A DNA stretch of 64,000 bases from Vermamoeba vermiformis (Eukaryota; Tubulinea; Echinamoebida). The stretch's first letter is position 1, and each line of letters begins with the position of its first letter. Below, piece by piece: positions 48,928 through 60,417 of the stretch. The stretch lies in the NCBI GenBank assembly GCA_045837725.1, contig JBEWZL010000213.1, forward strand, positions 124,001 to 188,000, read 5' to 3'. Made by a program: the position numbers and the translations under genes. The notes under the pieces are model-generated. The model was not told where the DNA came from. It was given only the letters and a program-made list of their open reading frames with translations, and did not search any database.

Positions 48928-51448
48928 TTATTGAGTTTTCTTCGTTTGATTTGTTGAAGCAGGAGCTTTGCTAGTCTTAGCTTTGTTTCTTCGACAACAG
49001 CATTTGGTGATCACTTTGTACCAGAACAACACGCTCACAATTGACAGCACTGTCACCACTGGAATGGCGAATCTTCGTTTGCGCCACAAGAACATCAGTG
49101 CCACAAACGGATATTTGTTGACTAATTTCGAAGAAAATTCTTCCTCGCTGAAATAATCGAGTCCAGTGTAGGCCACACCTGATGGAAAGTTTTGTTCCCA
49201 AAATGCACAAGTCTCTTCTTTGTAGTGTTCGATCACTTTCAGTGCTGGTTCCAGTGACATTAATTTGCCTGTTGGTGCGTATATGGGCCACGCAGGGAGA
49301 TAAGCACCTCCTGGCTTGCCTAAAAAGGAAAAATACCAAAATAATTAGATCCGATCCAAAAAGAATAACAACTGTTATTCCGCTAATTAACGTAATAATA
49401 TAATAATATAATATTGCGTTCTTCAATTGGACGGTACTAGTTAATAAAAGAATTTTGGGATTTTTTGAAATTTAGCTTAGTAGTAGATCTACTACGTACC
49501 AGTTTTAGCAAATGTAGCAAAGTACGTAGCCACGCTATTGGCCAATCGTTTTTCTTGCTCGCTGTGCGACACTTTGCCGTACATTGCATCAGGACCAAAA
49601 GCGTACATGAGATCAATGCCGTGGTGTGCGCGGCGAGTGCTGTTTGGATCTGGAAAGTAGTTGAAGACGTAGCCGTATACAGGCTGTTGCTTAGATAGTG
49701 ACTTGATAAGCTGTTGCGTAGGGCATATGAAATAATAGTCGCTAACTAACGCTGCGTAGATCCAGTAGTACGGATCCGAAACATTACCTAAAAATCATGT
49801 CAGTTGAGTATTTTTGTACAATAATAGTATTTCATATTGTTATAATATATAGTGGTAATTTTTCTTACTAAATTGAGGGTTTTTCATTGAATATATGGTT
49901 AAAAGTTTGTCGATGGTGTCTTGTGTCAAAGTTTTCTCGTTAAATTTGATGAATTTTTGCATCATTTTCATGAATAATTCTTCGCTAATTGATTTTAACG
50001 GGAATCCTAGGGCTGAAAACAAAGTGCCCTCATCGGCAGTAGTTCCGATAAGAATTGGAATTTTCAAGTCATATTTGCCCTATCATCCTATTAGCTCATT
50101 ATATTATCATCTTAATATAAATATATGTCTTACATCAAAAAATATGCTCGAGGTCCATTTGAAATTCACGCCATCGTTGACTAAATAATTTGACTCCCGC
50201 CAAGTCGCGCCTAAACATTGCCACCGTAATTGACGATTAAATATCAATTCTTCTGCTGGCAGACTTCTTAAACACTCCATAATCTCATTACTATAATAGG
50301 TTAAAATTAGATAAATTTTCTGAGCAGATCTGGATCGTACTTTGTTTTTAGGTGATCGCATCCAACTTCTTTGACCATTTCTTCGCCAAATTGTTCAGCT
50401 TGCTCTAAATTGACTATAGTACTCGTAGGTGCTGAGCTTAATATAATAGCGTTCTTAAATACTGGCGGGTGTTCTTTGTTGGCTCGCAGATGCGCTAAAA
50501 TACTGTGCGCACCAGCTGATTCGCCCATAACAGTAATTCTATTTGGATCACCGTGAAATGCAGATATATATTTATAGACCCATGCTAAGGCTAGGCGCTG
50601 ATCGAGAAGACCAAAGTTTGTCGGATTCGACGGATCTTCTTCGGTCAATGCTTTGTGCGCAAAATAGCTCAATGCGTCCAATCTATAATTAAACGATACA
50701 ACGATCATATCTTCCTAAAAAGGAAATGTCATTCACTGAACGAAAAGAACCGCAAAGTAATCGATTTTTTACCTCTTTTACGTAATGAGTGGCATTAATG
50801 TAATGTTCGAGGCCTGAACTGAGCTTAAATCCACCGCCATGAATATAGACTAATACGGGTAACTTCTCTTTAAAGTCATAATAATTAAATGGTCGCCAAA
50901 TATTCAGTACTAAGCAATCTTCTTGTTGTGCAAGTCCGATCGTGGGTATTGACTGGATGCAGGCTATTTTTTTGTTCGCATGGAACAATTTAGACCAAGG
51001 CTTGGCTGGAATAGGTGCTTTGAAGCGATTGGGACCAACAGGAGGCTCGGCATAGCTGGATGTACTTGTTAGCGAAATTGAAAAGGTCACAGAGATGATC
51101 TAAACCGTTATTTATCAAGTTTAAAAATTATCAGCAATTTTTTTCGTTGTATTTGACTTTTAACAACGTGAAAATGTCGCGACATCCGGATAATAAAATT
51201 CCAAAAATAAATAGAATTTTCCATCTCATTATAATGGCACTGTACGTACGGAATTCCAACGTATTCGCGAATATCACCATTAATATGACCGACCACTGTT
51301 CCGAGGCCCTCAATCAACACTCCATCCGCCTATCAAATATTTTTTAAGATTCTCTTCTGAAATAGGCAATGATATTAAGCCTGCTTACATTACACCATTG
51401 AACCAAGCACAAAATAAATATAAAAGTGCAGAGTAACGTGCTCTTCAT
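48928..51448 (-). CDS. Type-B carboxylesterase-like membrane protein, esterase 3
   Basis: Third paralogue, roughly 600 residues. Signal peptide MKSTLLCTFIFILCLVQWC. Motifs: EPPVGPNRFKAP, QQEDCLVLNIW, YIHGGGF (the canonical oxyanion loop), VVSFNYRLDALSYF, ITVMGESAGAHS (canonical GESAG), TADEGT, RAHHGID. It ends like the others with a membrane helix (FAIPVVTVLSIVSVLFWY) and CCCRRNK. It is thus the most typical of the three at the active site. Order on the minus strand is esterase 3 then esterase 2, in tandem, with esterase 1 inverted. Its start codon is 43 bp from that of PrimPol on the other strand. Confidence 0.9.
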
Positions 51449-51491
51449 TTTGATAGAGCCAAGGAAATAATTAATGTTCAATTTTTCTGCA
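51449..51491. promoter_or_regulatory. Very short divergent region, esterase 3 / PrimPol
   Basis: 43 bp between two divergent start codons. Both promoters and 5' UTRs must overlap or extend into the neighbouring gene. The sequence is AT-rich with no motif I can name. Confidence 0.5.
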
Positions 51492-53791
51492 ATGACAACG
51501 ACAAGCCCGACCAAAAAGAGGCCATTGCTTGACGGAGATGGAGAATTGCCTATTAGTAAAAAACCAAAGCTTGAAAGTGATGGTAAGCGAAGATCTTGCT
51601 CAAAAAAAAAATAATGATCGATGAAAACAGTATTTGCCCAAGAATGAGAAAGGCAATATATAAATCGGACAAAATATTCTGTAATTATTATATTAAAATA
51701 TTGAACTTGATATTACGGTTGCATTGACGTTTATTTTTTTAAAAAAAGGCGGGATCGAAAATGAGACTGAGGAATGGCTCTGTATAGAAGAAAATACACA
51801 AGAGGCGGATGACAATATTCCAGAATATATTAAAACGAAAGAAATTGGCCCGAAAGAGAAGGAGCAACAGATCTGGCGACCGAAGCAGATCGATCCGAAA
51901 CAATTCTACAGCGAGCCGGACTTAAATTGGAAAATTAAACTTGCACGTCTATCACAGCCTCCAAATGATAAAGAAATGCAAAAGAGGTACTAAAACGATC
52001 TAATCTCTCGAGATCTATTTTTAACACGAACAATTATCAGTAACACTACCGTCTATCATATTGGACGCGTATTTTATAAGCAAGATGAAGCTTTCAAATA
52101 TTTGGATAGTCATTTCGACGCTAAAGTACTTCATGTATTCGCTTTTGAACAGGTAACGGATCCAGACCGAAAAATTCAAAACCATTTTCTAACTTGAATA
52201 AATTTAGGAATCATTTCATGGCGGTCGAAAATATTTAGTATGCACTTATAAAGATTTTTGGAAGCATTACAAACGCCTTCCTGACACCGAACGGCATTTT
52301 TACGAATTGATCCGTGAAGGTACACCTTGCTGCTTGTACCTTGATTTAGGTGAGTTGCAATGTACTATATGTCTTTATAGTATATTAACGATATTATAGA
52401 GTACAAAAAAGAGTTTAACAAAGAAATTGTTGCCGAAGAATTGGTTGACACTTTGATCCAGTACTTGTCAAGTGCAATCAAAGACTCGTTTCAGGTATAA
52501 TTACACTATATACTGCTATTATATATTAATTTATTTCATAAGATTGATGTCACGCGAGATTCTATTGTGGATCTGGACTCGTCCAGTGACGATAAATTTT
52601 CACGACATTTAATTTTTAAGTCAGTCGTCTTTAGAAACAATATCGTAAGTAATTAATACTATCCTATGTCTTATTATTCACTGATATGCTTTAGTATTGC
52701 GGTAATTTTGTGAAGTACATGTGCGGCAAGATCAACTTTGAATGTCAAACTAAACGACCAGAAGAACTATTACCAGGGCTCGAAAAGCTATTGGTAATGA
52801 ACGATAAGGGTAATAAGACTATATTTATAGACCCAGCTGTGTATTCACGGAATAGGTATGGAGATCCAGATCTACCGACTGAAAATTAACCTTGTCTTAT
52901 TTGCAGAATATTCCGCGTATATAGATCGAGTAAACTCGGAAAAAATACTCCGCTGATTGTTAGCCACGCGAATAAGTTCAAATATCAAAAGGAGACAGAA
53001 CTTTTTATGGCCTCGCTCGTGTGCACTATCGGAAACAAACCTGTCGACCAAACACTCGTATTCGATGATATATGTAAGTACCATATATTGCATTTTGAGC
53101 TTAGGTGAGCTGACTGAATTATTAGCGTCGCTGATCTATGGCAAGTTACCCGAATCCAACTCACCGAGCAAACGATCCACAGTATTAAAAGGCGATCGTT
53201 TGAATGAATTCGAACACTCTCCTTTCCCAGAAATCGATCTATTTGTTGCCAGCTCACTTAAACAACGAAAGGTAAGATAAACTTACCGTTTGGTTACTCG
53301 ATCTGATCCAAATTTTATCTAGGGAGGACGAGGTTACTTACGCAGTTGGATGTGCTTTAAAGAAGCGTTATTATTGGTATATAATATAGGCGGTAATCGT
53401 TTCTGCGAGAACATTAATCGCGAGCATAAGAGCAATCACATTATGCTCGTGGCGGACTTTGGGTTAAAAATCGTTTACCAAAAATGGTAATTATATAGCA
53501 AAATTATAGAATACCCTTACTAATTTCGAGTGAAGTCACGATCCAGACTGCCACGTGCAAAATTTCAAGGGATCCCCGACAATAATTCCTGAAGAGTTAA
53601 TTCCCGACGAAATTAAACAACAAATCGCCGAAGAAAATGCCAAGAATCATACCTCTAACAATAATGGCTCTTATTTCACCGAGAGCGACGAGAAATTTTG
53701 GGCTGAGCTCGATTGTGATGCGTTGTTCGACAAGCTACAACAACCAACGACTAATGCTGAAACTAGTGATGCTACGAATGAACTAAATTGA
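51492..53791 (+). CDS. PRIMPOL: PrimPol, primase-polymerase
   Basis: About nine exons, roughly 560-600 residues. Archaeo-eukaryotic primase (AEP) motifs: motif I LYLDLEY (DxE metal ligands), motif II KFSRHLIF (SxH), motif III IDPAVYSRNRIFRVYRSSK (Asp plus the conserved Arg-rich loop). Also FHGGRKYLVCTYKDFWKHY, a good match to the N-terminal PrimPol segment. The C-terminal zinc-finger region keeps NREHKSNH and CHDPDC with a following NFKGSP. The very C-terminus is acidic (ESDEKFWAELDCDALFDKL), as are the RPA-binding motifs of animal PrimPol. PrimPol reprimes stalled forks and copies damaged templates in nucleus and mitochondria. An N-terminal basic patch (KKRPLL, KKPKL) may be a nuclear signal. 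Confidence 0.92.
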
Positions 53792-54202
53792 AGTAAGCGA
53801 ATTCAAATGGATAAGAAGAAAAGGTATTTTGTGAGCGGTTCACAAACAGGAAACCTCGTGCACTGATTAATTAGCGGGAACATAATAGCACAGTACGTAC
53901 ATCATAATATAATCATTTAATATCGATATTAATGTATCATAAACAGACAGATTGCTAGCCGGATGAAATGATGGATCGGCGACAGGATCCAGAAATAGAG
54001 CAATCAGCTTGTAAAATGCAATGCATCTAACGCTATCAAACTCGTCAATATTGCTAGCATGACTTAGCAGTCAATTATAATTGAATAAAATAAACAGGTT
54101 AATTGGCCTGATTTGACATCTTGACACGTGTGCCAAAAAGATTGTGTTTGACACGGAATTGCATTTATTATTTATGTTGTATTATAGTTGTGAATAGTAA
54201 TA
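53792..54202. other. Intergenic, no gene seen
   Basis: About 410 bp between PrimPol and the RhoGAP gene, AT-rich. It carries an imperfect TGACACGTGT half-palindrome at 54122-54131 and a second TGACAC at about 54149. Presumably contains the RhoGAP promoter. Confidence 0.4.
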
Positions 54203-57200
54203 ATGGCTGATTTAGAATTTCCTTCGCCATTCGAGCCAAGCGAAGAAATAACCGAGGAAATATCTTTTGGTAAGGGAAGCTTTTATTTATCGGTTTACAG
54301 CAGTAATACAGCTTAATTTAATATTATTTATTCATTATGAAGTAGTAGTTTGCTAATTAAAATATTGCATTAATTTTTTGGAATTATTTCAGATCAAAAT
54401 GAAGTTAGTGGCAGACAACGAAGTTTAAATTCGTTTGCTAGCACAAATGGAGATATTAATGCGTTGAAATTTGCTGCAAGAGATATTAGATTAAGCTTGG
54501 CGAGCAGCGAGAGGAACACAGATGACTTGATCAACTTTTTGAGCAAGGAAATTGGAGATCAAGGAGTTGAATCCCATCTAAATCAAGAACAGTTACAAGA
54601 TGCTCTAAAAGACTTACAATTAGAAAATTCAATTAATTATAACTTCAATAACGGTAAGCTAAAGATCTAATTTCGATTTTACGAGCCGTTTAGCTTATTT
54701 GTTGGTCTGAAAATTAGAATAATATTTCATAGTGTTATGTAATGAGTTACGCGTATTATGTGACCAAAAATTAAGCGGATCTCGATCTTAACACAATTTC
54801 AATTTTCAAGTTTTGTCTCCTGCTCCTGATAACCTTATTTCAGCACAATCTAATAATTTAACGTACCTATAGTCGCCAAAGAGGATGCAGAGCCAAGACC
54901 AGCAGATCTCTCAGCCTCAACTTCGAACACAAGTTTATCCAGCGAATTTTCAGAGGCATCGAATAGTAGCAGCATGGTATTGCCGCCAATTACAACTCCA
55001 TTACCACCACCATTGAGCGCTGCTGATATCCCCGAGCATTCTCCATTTGAAATGATGTCGCCATTCGAACCGAGTGGATTGCAAGAGGAGATTCCACCGC
55101 CAAAAAAACTCAGCTTCAGCGACGCACCGTACTCATTGGATGAGTTCATTGACTCAAGCCCGTTCGAGCCTACAAAATATATCCCTCCATTGTCGCTTTC
55201 AAACCCTATCGACATCACCAGTGGCACGCAAAGTGACGGTCTGACCGAGGTTTCCAGTTCCTCAAACACAGCTGCAAATTTTTCTTCGAATGGACAACCA
55301 CTCAGCGCACCAAATAGCTACCCAGGCATGCCTATTCCGAACAATACTATCAATAATTTCGCAAATGCACAGCCGTCAAGTTCACCGCCAATCAGTGTCA
55401 TCAGCATGACCCAGGCACCGCGCAAATTCTCCGTGTTGAAAGAACTAGTGCCACTTTCGTCCTCTCCGCCAATAAGCGTCAAACAAAATCCGAAGAGTGC
55501 TCCTAATTCTCCGCGAAACGAAATTTCATCATCGAATGAACCTCTCACTAAACCGAGTGGCCGAAGCAACAGTTTGAACTCGACTTATGGATCAACTTCA
55601 ATCTCGTCCTCTAGCTCGATACCTAAAAAGGAAAGTGGTGGAAATTTATCGCCGCTTCATGAACACCGAGAAGAACTCATGGAAACAATAGTGGTGGATC
55701 AGAATCAAAGAAAGAGCGGTTGGGTGATGCATAGACCAGTAGCTAAAGATAATTATACCCTTGGTTCTCATCGCAAATCTACAGCTGTTGGTGCAAATAC
55801 TGTGGCTCAGCTGAACGCAGATGCGGTTCAACAAAGAATGACGGTCAAATTCACTGAACCATTAAAAGACAGCGGCGATAAAAATAGATGGCAACCGGTT
55901 GAAAAACATGAAGCTCCTAAAATTGGTCAAGAAGGTGTTCGAAAACAAAGAAAATCGTTATTGACGCGATCTACATCCGCAAGTTCTTTGCCGCGAAATT
56001 CCGTCTCAAGAGATGACAGTACTAATAACAACACTAATGTTGGAAACAAGAATCCGCGGAAAAATTCAAAAACAGAACCCACCAGTCCACTCCAAATTTC
56101 CAAGAGCGAATCCGTTATTCAAGATCCGGTTAGTAGCGGTCTAACTGCTGCACTTTCAGAAGCGGGTCTTATTGGCAGTCCTATTGAATCTAATAATAAC
56201 AATACTGAGCCTGAAGAAAAGACAAAGCCAAGAAGAAAATCTTTGATTGGAAAATTGACGCGAACCCTGTCTTCAACATTTAAGCCGTTAATTTCAACTG
56301 GCAAAGACAAAGAAAAAGATCCGTCTTCTACATCTCCTATCAATTCTGGCCCGAGTTCATTGAGCTCTTCGCCGACATCCACGATCAAGATCAGCGCACC
56401 ATCGGGCAATGAGAAGCGAAAGAAACGAGCTGCAAGTGATGCTCGTAACAAGAAGCCTACTTTGCCCGTGTCAAATGATCGAGACAGATCTCAAACTGTC
56501 GTGACCTTCAACGACATACAACGAAACGGAGCATATTCAGCGAACGGAATCTTCGGCATACCTTTAGATATCCTCTACCAGTAAGTACAAATCGACAGTA
56601 GCCGCCACCTATTCCTAATATGGTAATTACTTATGCTTAACAGACAAAACGATGGTGTTCCAGATTTGATCAATGTCTGCTGTGGCTACTTGGAACAAAA
56701 AGGTATGTACTGGCGACCTTAAACCACCCAAAATGGTTACTCATGTGTCTTTATGATAGCCCTTAATTTAGAAGGTCTATTCCGAATCAGTCCGACCATG
56801 ACTGAAGTAAATCAGTGGAAGACGGATCTGACATTCGAATCGATGCACAAATTGAACGATATTGATAACCCGCACTTAGTAGCATCATTACTGGTACGTC
56901 TAATTTGCGAAATAGGCTAATAATTAACAAATGCCCTTAGAAACAATTCTTCTTGGACCTGCCGGATCCGCTGTTTACCGACCAATTGTTCAAACAATTC
57001 CAAGATGCTACTGGTAAGTAGCGATTCTTCTTATGATTTCATGTACTAAAGGACTCGGTTAGATATCGAAAATGATACTATGAGGAAGATCAAACTCGAA
57101 GACTTGTTGAGCAAGTTGCCGGAAGCTAACTACGCAGTGTTAAGAGTGCTCATCACATTTTTACGTAAAGTCGCTCAACATTCACATGAAAATAAGATGG

Positions 57201-57424
57201 ACGCAAGGTAAATATATTGTTCTTATATATTATGGCATGTATTAACGGTCAACAGAAATTTGGGCTTAGTTCTTTCGCCCAGCATCTTGCGAAGAAAATC
57301 TGCCACGTTTGACGTTGCGGATCTGACCAAAGCAAAGCAACATTGGATGATAATTCATGACTTGATAGTTAACTATGATTTAATAAGCGATACTCCACCA
57401 AAAGATTATTTACCGGTGGATTAG
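54203..57424 (+). CDS. RhoGAP protein with a long disordered N-terminus
   Basis: About nine exons, roughly 880 residues. The first 650 residues are Ser/Pro/Asn-rich and low in hydrophobic residues, with repeated SPFEP or PSPFEPSE-like segments (residues about 8 and onward) and basic islands (KPRRKSLIGKLTRTLSSTF). The C-terminal 200 residues form a RhoGAP domain: FGIPLDILYQ, VPDLINVCCGYLEQK, the arginine finger GLFRISPT, DNPHLVASLLKQFFLDLPDP and ARNLGLVLSPSIL. It should speed GTP hydrolysis by Rho-family GTPases at membranes or cortex. The repeated SPFEP segments could be short linear docking motifs. Stop at 57422-57424 converges on the GDSL gene with 92 bp between stops. Confidence 0.85.
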
Positions 57425-57516
57425 TTTTAAGATCCGAAATAGATCAACCTTGTACCATAGCAAACAATTCAGTCTTGAATAAATTTATTTATTGTACATT
57501 TGAGCAACATTATTAT

Positions 57517-58507
57517 TTACAATTTAGACTTAATATTGTCGAAAATAATCTGGCCAATGTGGTCATAACCTTCTTTAGTAAAATGCACGCCGTCGTCCCA
57601 GTACTTGTCTCGATCTTCTTTATTCAACGAGAAATATGGCAATAATACGGCAAGGTCAATATGGTTGTTGGGATATAGCTCACTAATACAAATTAATACT
57701 GGTCTTGTTTAACTTCCGTTGCTTACCGGATGCAGTTGTTTAGGGCGGTCCACTGTGGCTTAATAAATGCATCCATTTCGCCCTAATAATATTAATGATA
57801 TAAATTCATATTTTCGTAGTAATTGCAGTATTAAATGCTTACAGAGTCGTCCAAACCTGTTGAAAAAACTTGTTAGATCTGGATGTTAAATAGCTCTATT
57901 TCTATTTACTTACAAACCTCGGGAACGGTAACTGAAAAAGTCTTAATTCCATATTCATTCGCTAATTTATGAATTGCTGCAATATTGTCGAGAATTTTCT
58001 TAGTGTCAAATCGATGATACAAATCATTCGTTCCTAATCGTAAGAATTAATATAAATAAATATAATTCTTATGATATGCATACCTCCTAATACTACCATA
58101 TGCGTAAATTGTCGTTTTTCGACCTTGACCATTTTTTGCAAACGATACAGCATCTGACTCGTCAATTCGCCGCTAATGCCAGCATTTGTTACTTGAACGC
58201 GGGATTGTGGAAACGCAGATGTGAGTAATCTAGTTAACACCTGAGTATATGGATGGAAGTGCATGCCCCCAAGCGTAAAACCTTCGGTTAAACTGTCACC
58301 TGCATCCAAAAATTAATTAAAAATTACCAAAAATTATATTTGCAATTTTAATTTTGTTGCACATAGCCAATTTTCCTCTATAATTGAACCATAGGCCATA
58401 AATAAAAAGGGCGGGATTTCCTCAAGTTGGATGTACCCTGACTTACCTAAAGCTAAAAGACGGATTTTTGCGAGCATAGTGCTATCACTATTTGTATTGT
58501 CACTCAT
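57517..58507 (-). CDS. GDSL-type esterase/lipase (SGNH hydrolase)
   Basis: About six exons, roughly 240 residues. Block I is ALGDSLTEGF, where exon 1 ends in the first base of the Gly codon and exon 2 supplies the rest, so the Ser motif is restored only by splicing. Block II: NAGISGELT. Block III: VVLGGTNDL (Gly and Asn of the oxyanion hole). Block V: DDGVHFTKEGY with the catalytic Asp and His. The end is IIFDNIKSKL. No signal peptide, so probably cytosolic. Similar small SGNH enzymes act on short acyl esters or lysophospholipids; the substrate here cannot be told. Confidence 0.87.
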
Positions 58508-58709
58508 TTACTGATAATTCGCAATCGAATGTGTTCGAGTTTGCGAGTAGCCGTTTTAAATTAAAAGGAGGCTTTATTTGACTTAGAAACCAAACAATAA
58601 CATAATAAGAGCTATAATTATGATAAAATAATATTTAGAACAAGGAGTATGCATATTATTTAAGCGGTGGAATGATTAGCACGCAAACCTCCTAATCTGC
58701 TGAGCAAAT

Positions 58710-59314
58710 CTAGAGCTTGCTGCGGATGTCAATCTTCTTGGCCTTTTCTTTCTCGGGAATAGGCACTACCACGGTCAATACACCGTTGTCGAGCGACGCT
58801 TTAATGTCTCCTGTTTGAACAGCAGCTGGGATCGAGAAAGAGCGGCTGAATTTGCCAGAGAAGCGTTCAGAATAGACTTTTTCACCTTCCTTGGGCTTCT
58901 CAATAGTCTTTTCTCCGCTAATAGTAAGAATGCCCTCGTGCACCTATTTAATTAAAAAAGATTCGTCAGATTAGGGAAATTATTTTGATCCAAATAATTT
59001 AGCCTTGCTTCAATATTATATTAATTTCATATATTATCCTTCAACAATATTTTCAGTATTTAATCTAATAATTAAATTTCTAAGGCAGCACTAGCAAGAT
59101 GCGTGACGTCACCACAGATGTATTTTCTTACCTCGACGTTCAACTGCTTAGAGGACACGCCAGGAACTTCTGCATGGATGGTTATCTCTTTTTCGTTCTG
59201 TTTGAAGTCTACTTTAGGTCTCCAAACTCCGTCAGGCAAATCCAGCGAAGCCACGCGCAAACGAGGGAAACCTTTCGTCAACAATTCGAATGGATCCGAC
59301 CATAAACTACTCAT
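58710..59314 (-). CDS. Small heat-shock protein (Hsp20/alpha-crystallin)
   Basis: Two exons, about 140 residues. N-terminal arm MSSLWSDPFELLTKGFPRLR, then the alpha-crystallin domain: WRPKVDFKQNEKEITIHAEV, VPGVSSKQLNVEV, EGILTISGEKTIEK, RSFSIPAAVQTGDIKASLDN and GVLTVVVPIPEKEK. The length is at the short end of the family. Hsp20 chaperones bind unfolding proteins without ATP. The intron splits the alpha-crystallin domain after the NVE segment. C-terminus SKL might act as a type 1 peroxisomal signal: the last residues are RSKL. A GAAnnTTC heat-shock-element-like pair lies at 59453-59460, about 140 bp upstream. Confidence 0.88.
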
Positions 59315-59638
59315 TTGCAGTTAGTGGTTGTAGCTACGTCGAGTAGAACTACCAGGTAAGCTGTGTTTGTTCGATCTGAAATTTGATGAAAATGAATGCA
59401 CTAGCAAAAACGAGAAATTAATATTTTGGATCCGCGTGATTCACTGAACGATGAATTTTCTCTACCTTCTAGTATCAGTCACAATGATGCGGGCATATTC
59501 CATCTGTGCCTATCCGAATCAATTTTCGTGTACTGAAATTCAATTTTTCGCCGGCAATGTCCATTTTTAACAAAACGAGCTCCGAACACTATAATAGCAA
59601 GATTATTAATATTGACTATTGCAATATAGATTTCAGTA
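59315..59638. promoter_or_regulatory. Divergent intergenic region, Hsp20 and Rho genes, with a possible heat-shock element
   Basis: 324 bp between divergent starts. GAATTTTC at 59453-59460 fits GAAnnTTC, the core of a heat-shock element; a third TTC follows at 59467, spaced 9 and not 10, so the element is imperfect. Confidence 0.4.
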
Positions 59639-60417
59639 ATGACCGAACAAACGAGGTTGAAAGTGGTAGTTACGGGAGATCCAGGTGTTGGCAAAACAAC
59701 GTTAACTCTTCGATACCTAAACAACCAATTCGTGGAAGAATATGTGCCTAATGTATATGATACCTTTAGTAAGTCAAGACTAACGATTTTAAAATTAGTC
59801 AAGTTACGTAAATTTAAAATAACGTGTTGCTTCTGTAGGTATTGAAAAAGTCATAGATGGCCAAAATTATTTCATAGAAATTATTGACGCAGCAGGAGGG
59901 GAAGATTACGATAAGTAAGCAAATTAAATTTCGGGATGCCGACTTCATAAATGAACCAAAAGAACGCCTTAAACCAAAACCGTACAATAATTCCTGTGTT
60001 ACGTATTGTCACATTTATTTAGGTCTAATTGTACTTTATAGGTTACGACCGCTCTCGTACGGTGGCACATCTGCATTTTTACTGCTGTTCTCGATCGTCA
60101 AACCAGAAACTTTAAACAGCGTGCGAACAAAGTGGAAACCTGAATTCGACCAACACGCTCCTAATACTCCTATCATTTTGGTCGGAGCCAAAGTGGATTT
60201 GCGAGACAAACCGGATGTTCTTCAGAATCTCGAAAAGAAAGGTCAAAAACCGGTAACGCGCGAACAAGCCGATGCAATGAAGAAGGAAATAGGAGCACTA
60301 GCCTATATTGAGACATCTGCTTTGACTGGTGCAAATGTTCCAGATGCATTTGAAGAGTTCATCAAATCCACTAACAGGCCACGAGAGGATCCAAAAAGCC
60401 GCTGCGTCATTTCTTAA
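59639..60417 (+). CDS. Atypical Rho-family GTPase
   Basis: Three exons, about 190 residues. G1: VVVTGDPGVGKTTL; G2 effector region: YVPNVYDTF; G3: IIDAAGGEDYD; G4: LVGAKVDLRD (AKVD where TKLD is usual); the Rho insert (NLEKKGQKPVTREQADAMKK); G5: YIETSAL; CaaX box CVIS after a basic KSR. Rho-specific insert and sequence place it in the Rho/Rac/Cdc42 family. In Rac numbering Gly12 is Pro, Ala13 is Gly and Gln61 is Gly. Gln61 is required for intrinsic and GAP-stimulated hydrolysis, so the protein is probably slow to hydrolyse GTP. CVIS fits farnesylation. Note that an intron lies at 59770-about 59838 and another at 59914-about 60042. Confidence 0.88.

Noticed and set aside
59453-59469. Heat-shock element upstream of Hsp20
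   Set aside because: Only two units have the right spacing and a third is off by one. Not strong enough for its own finding.
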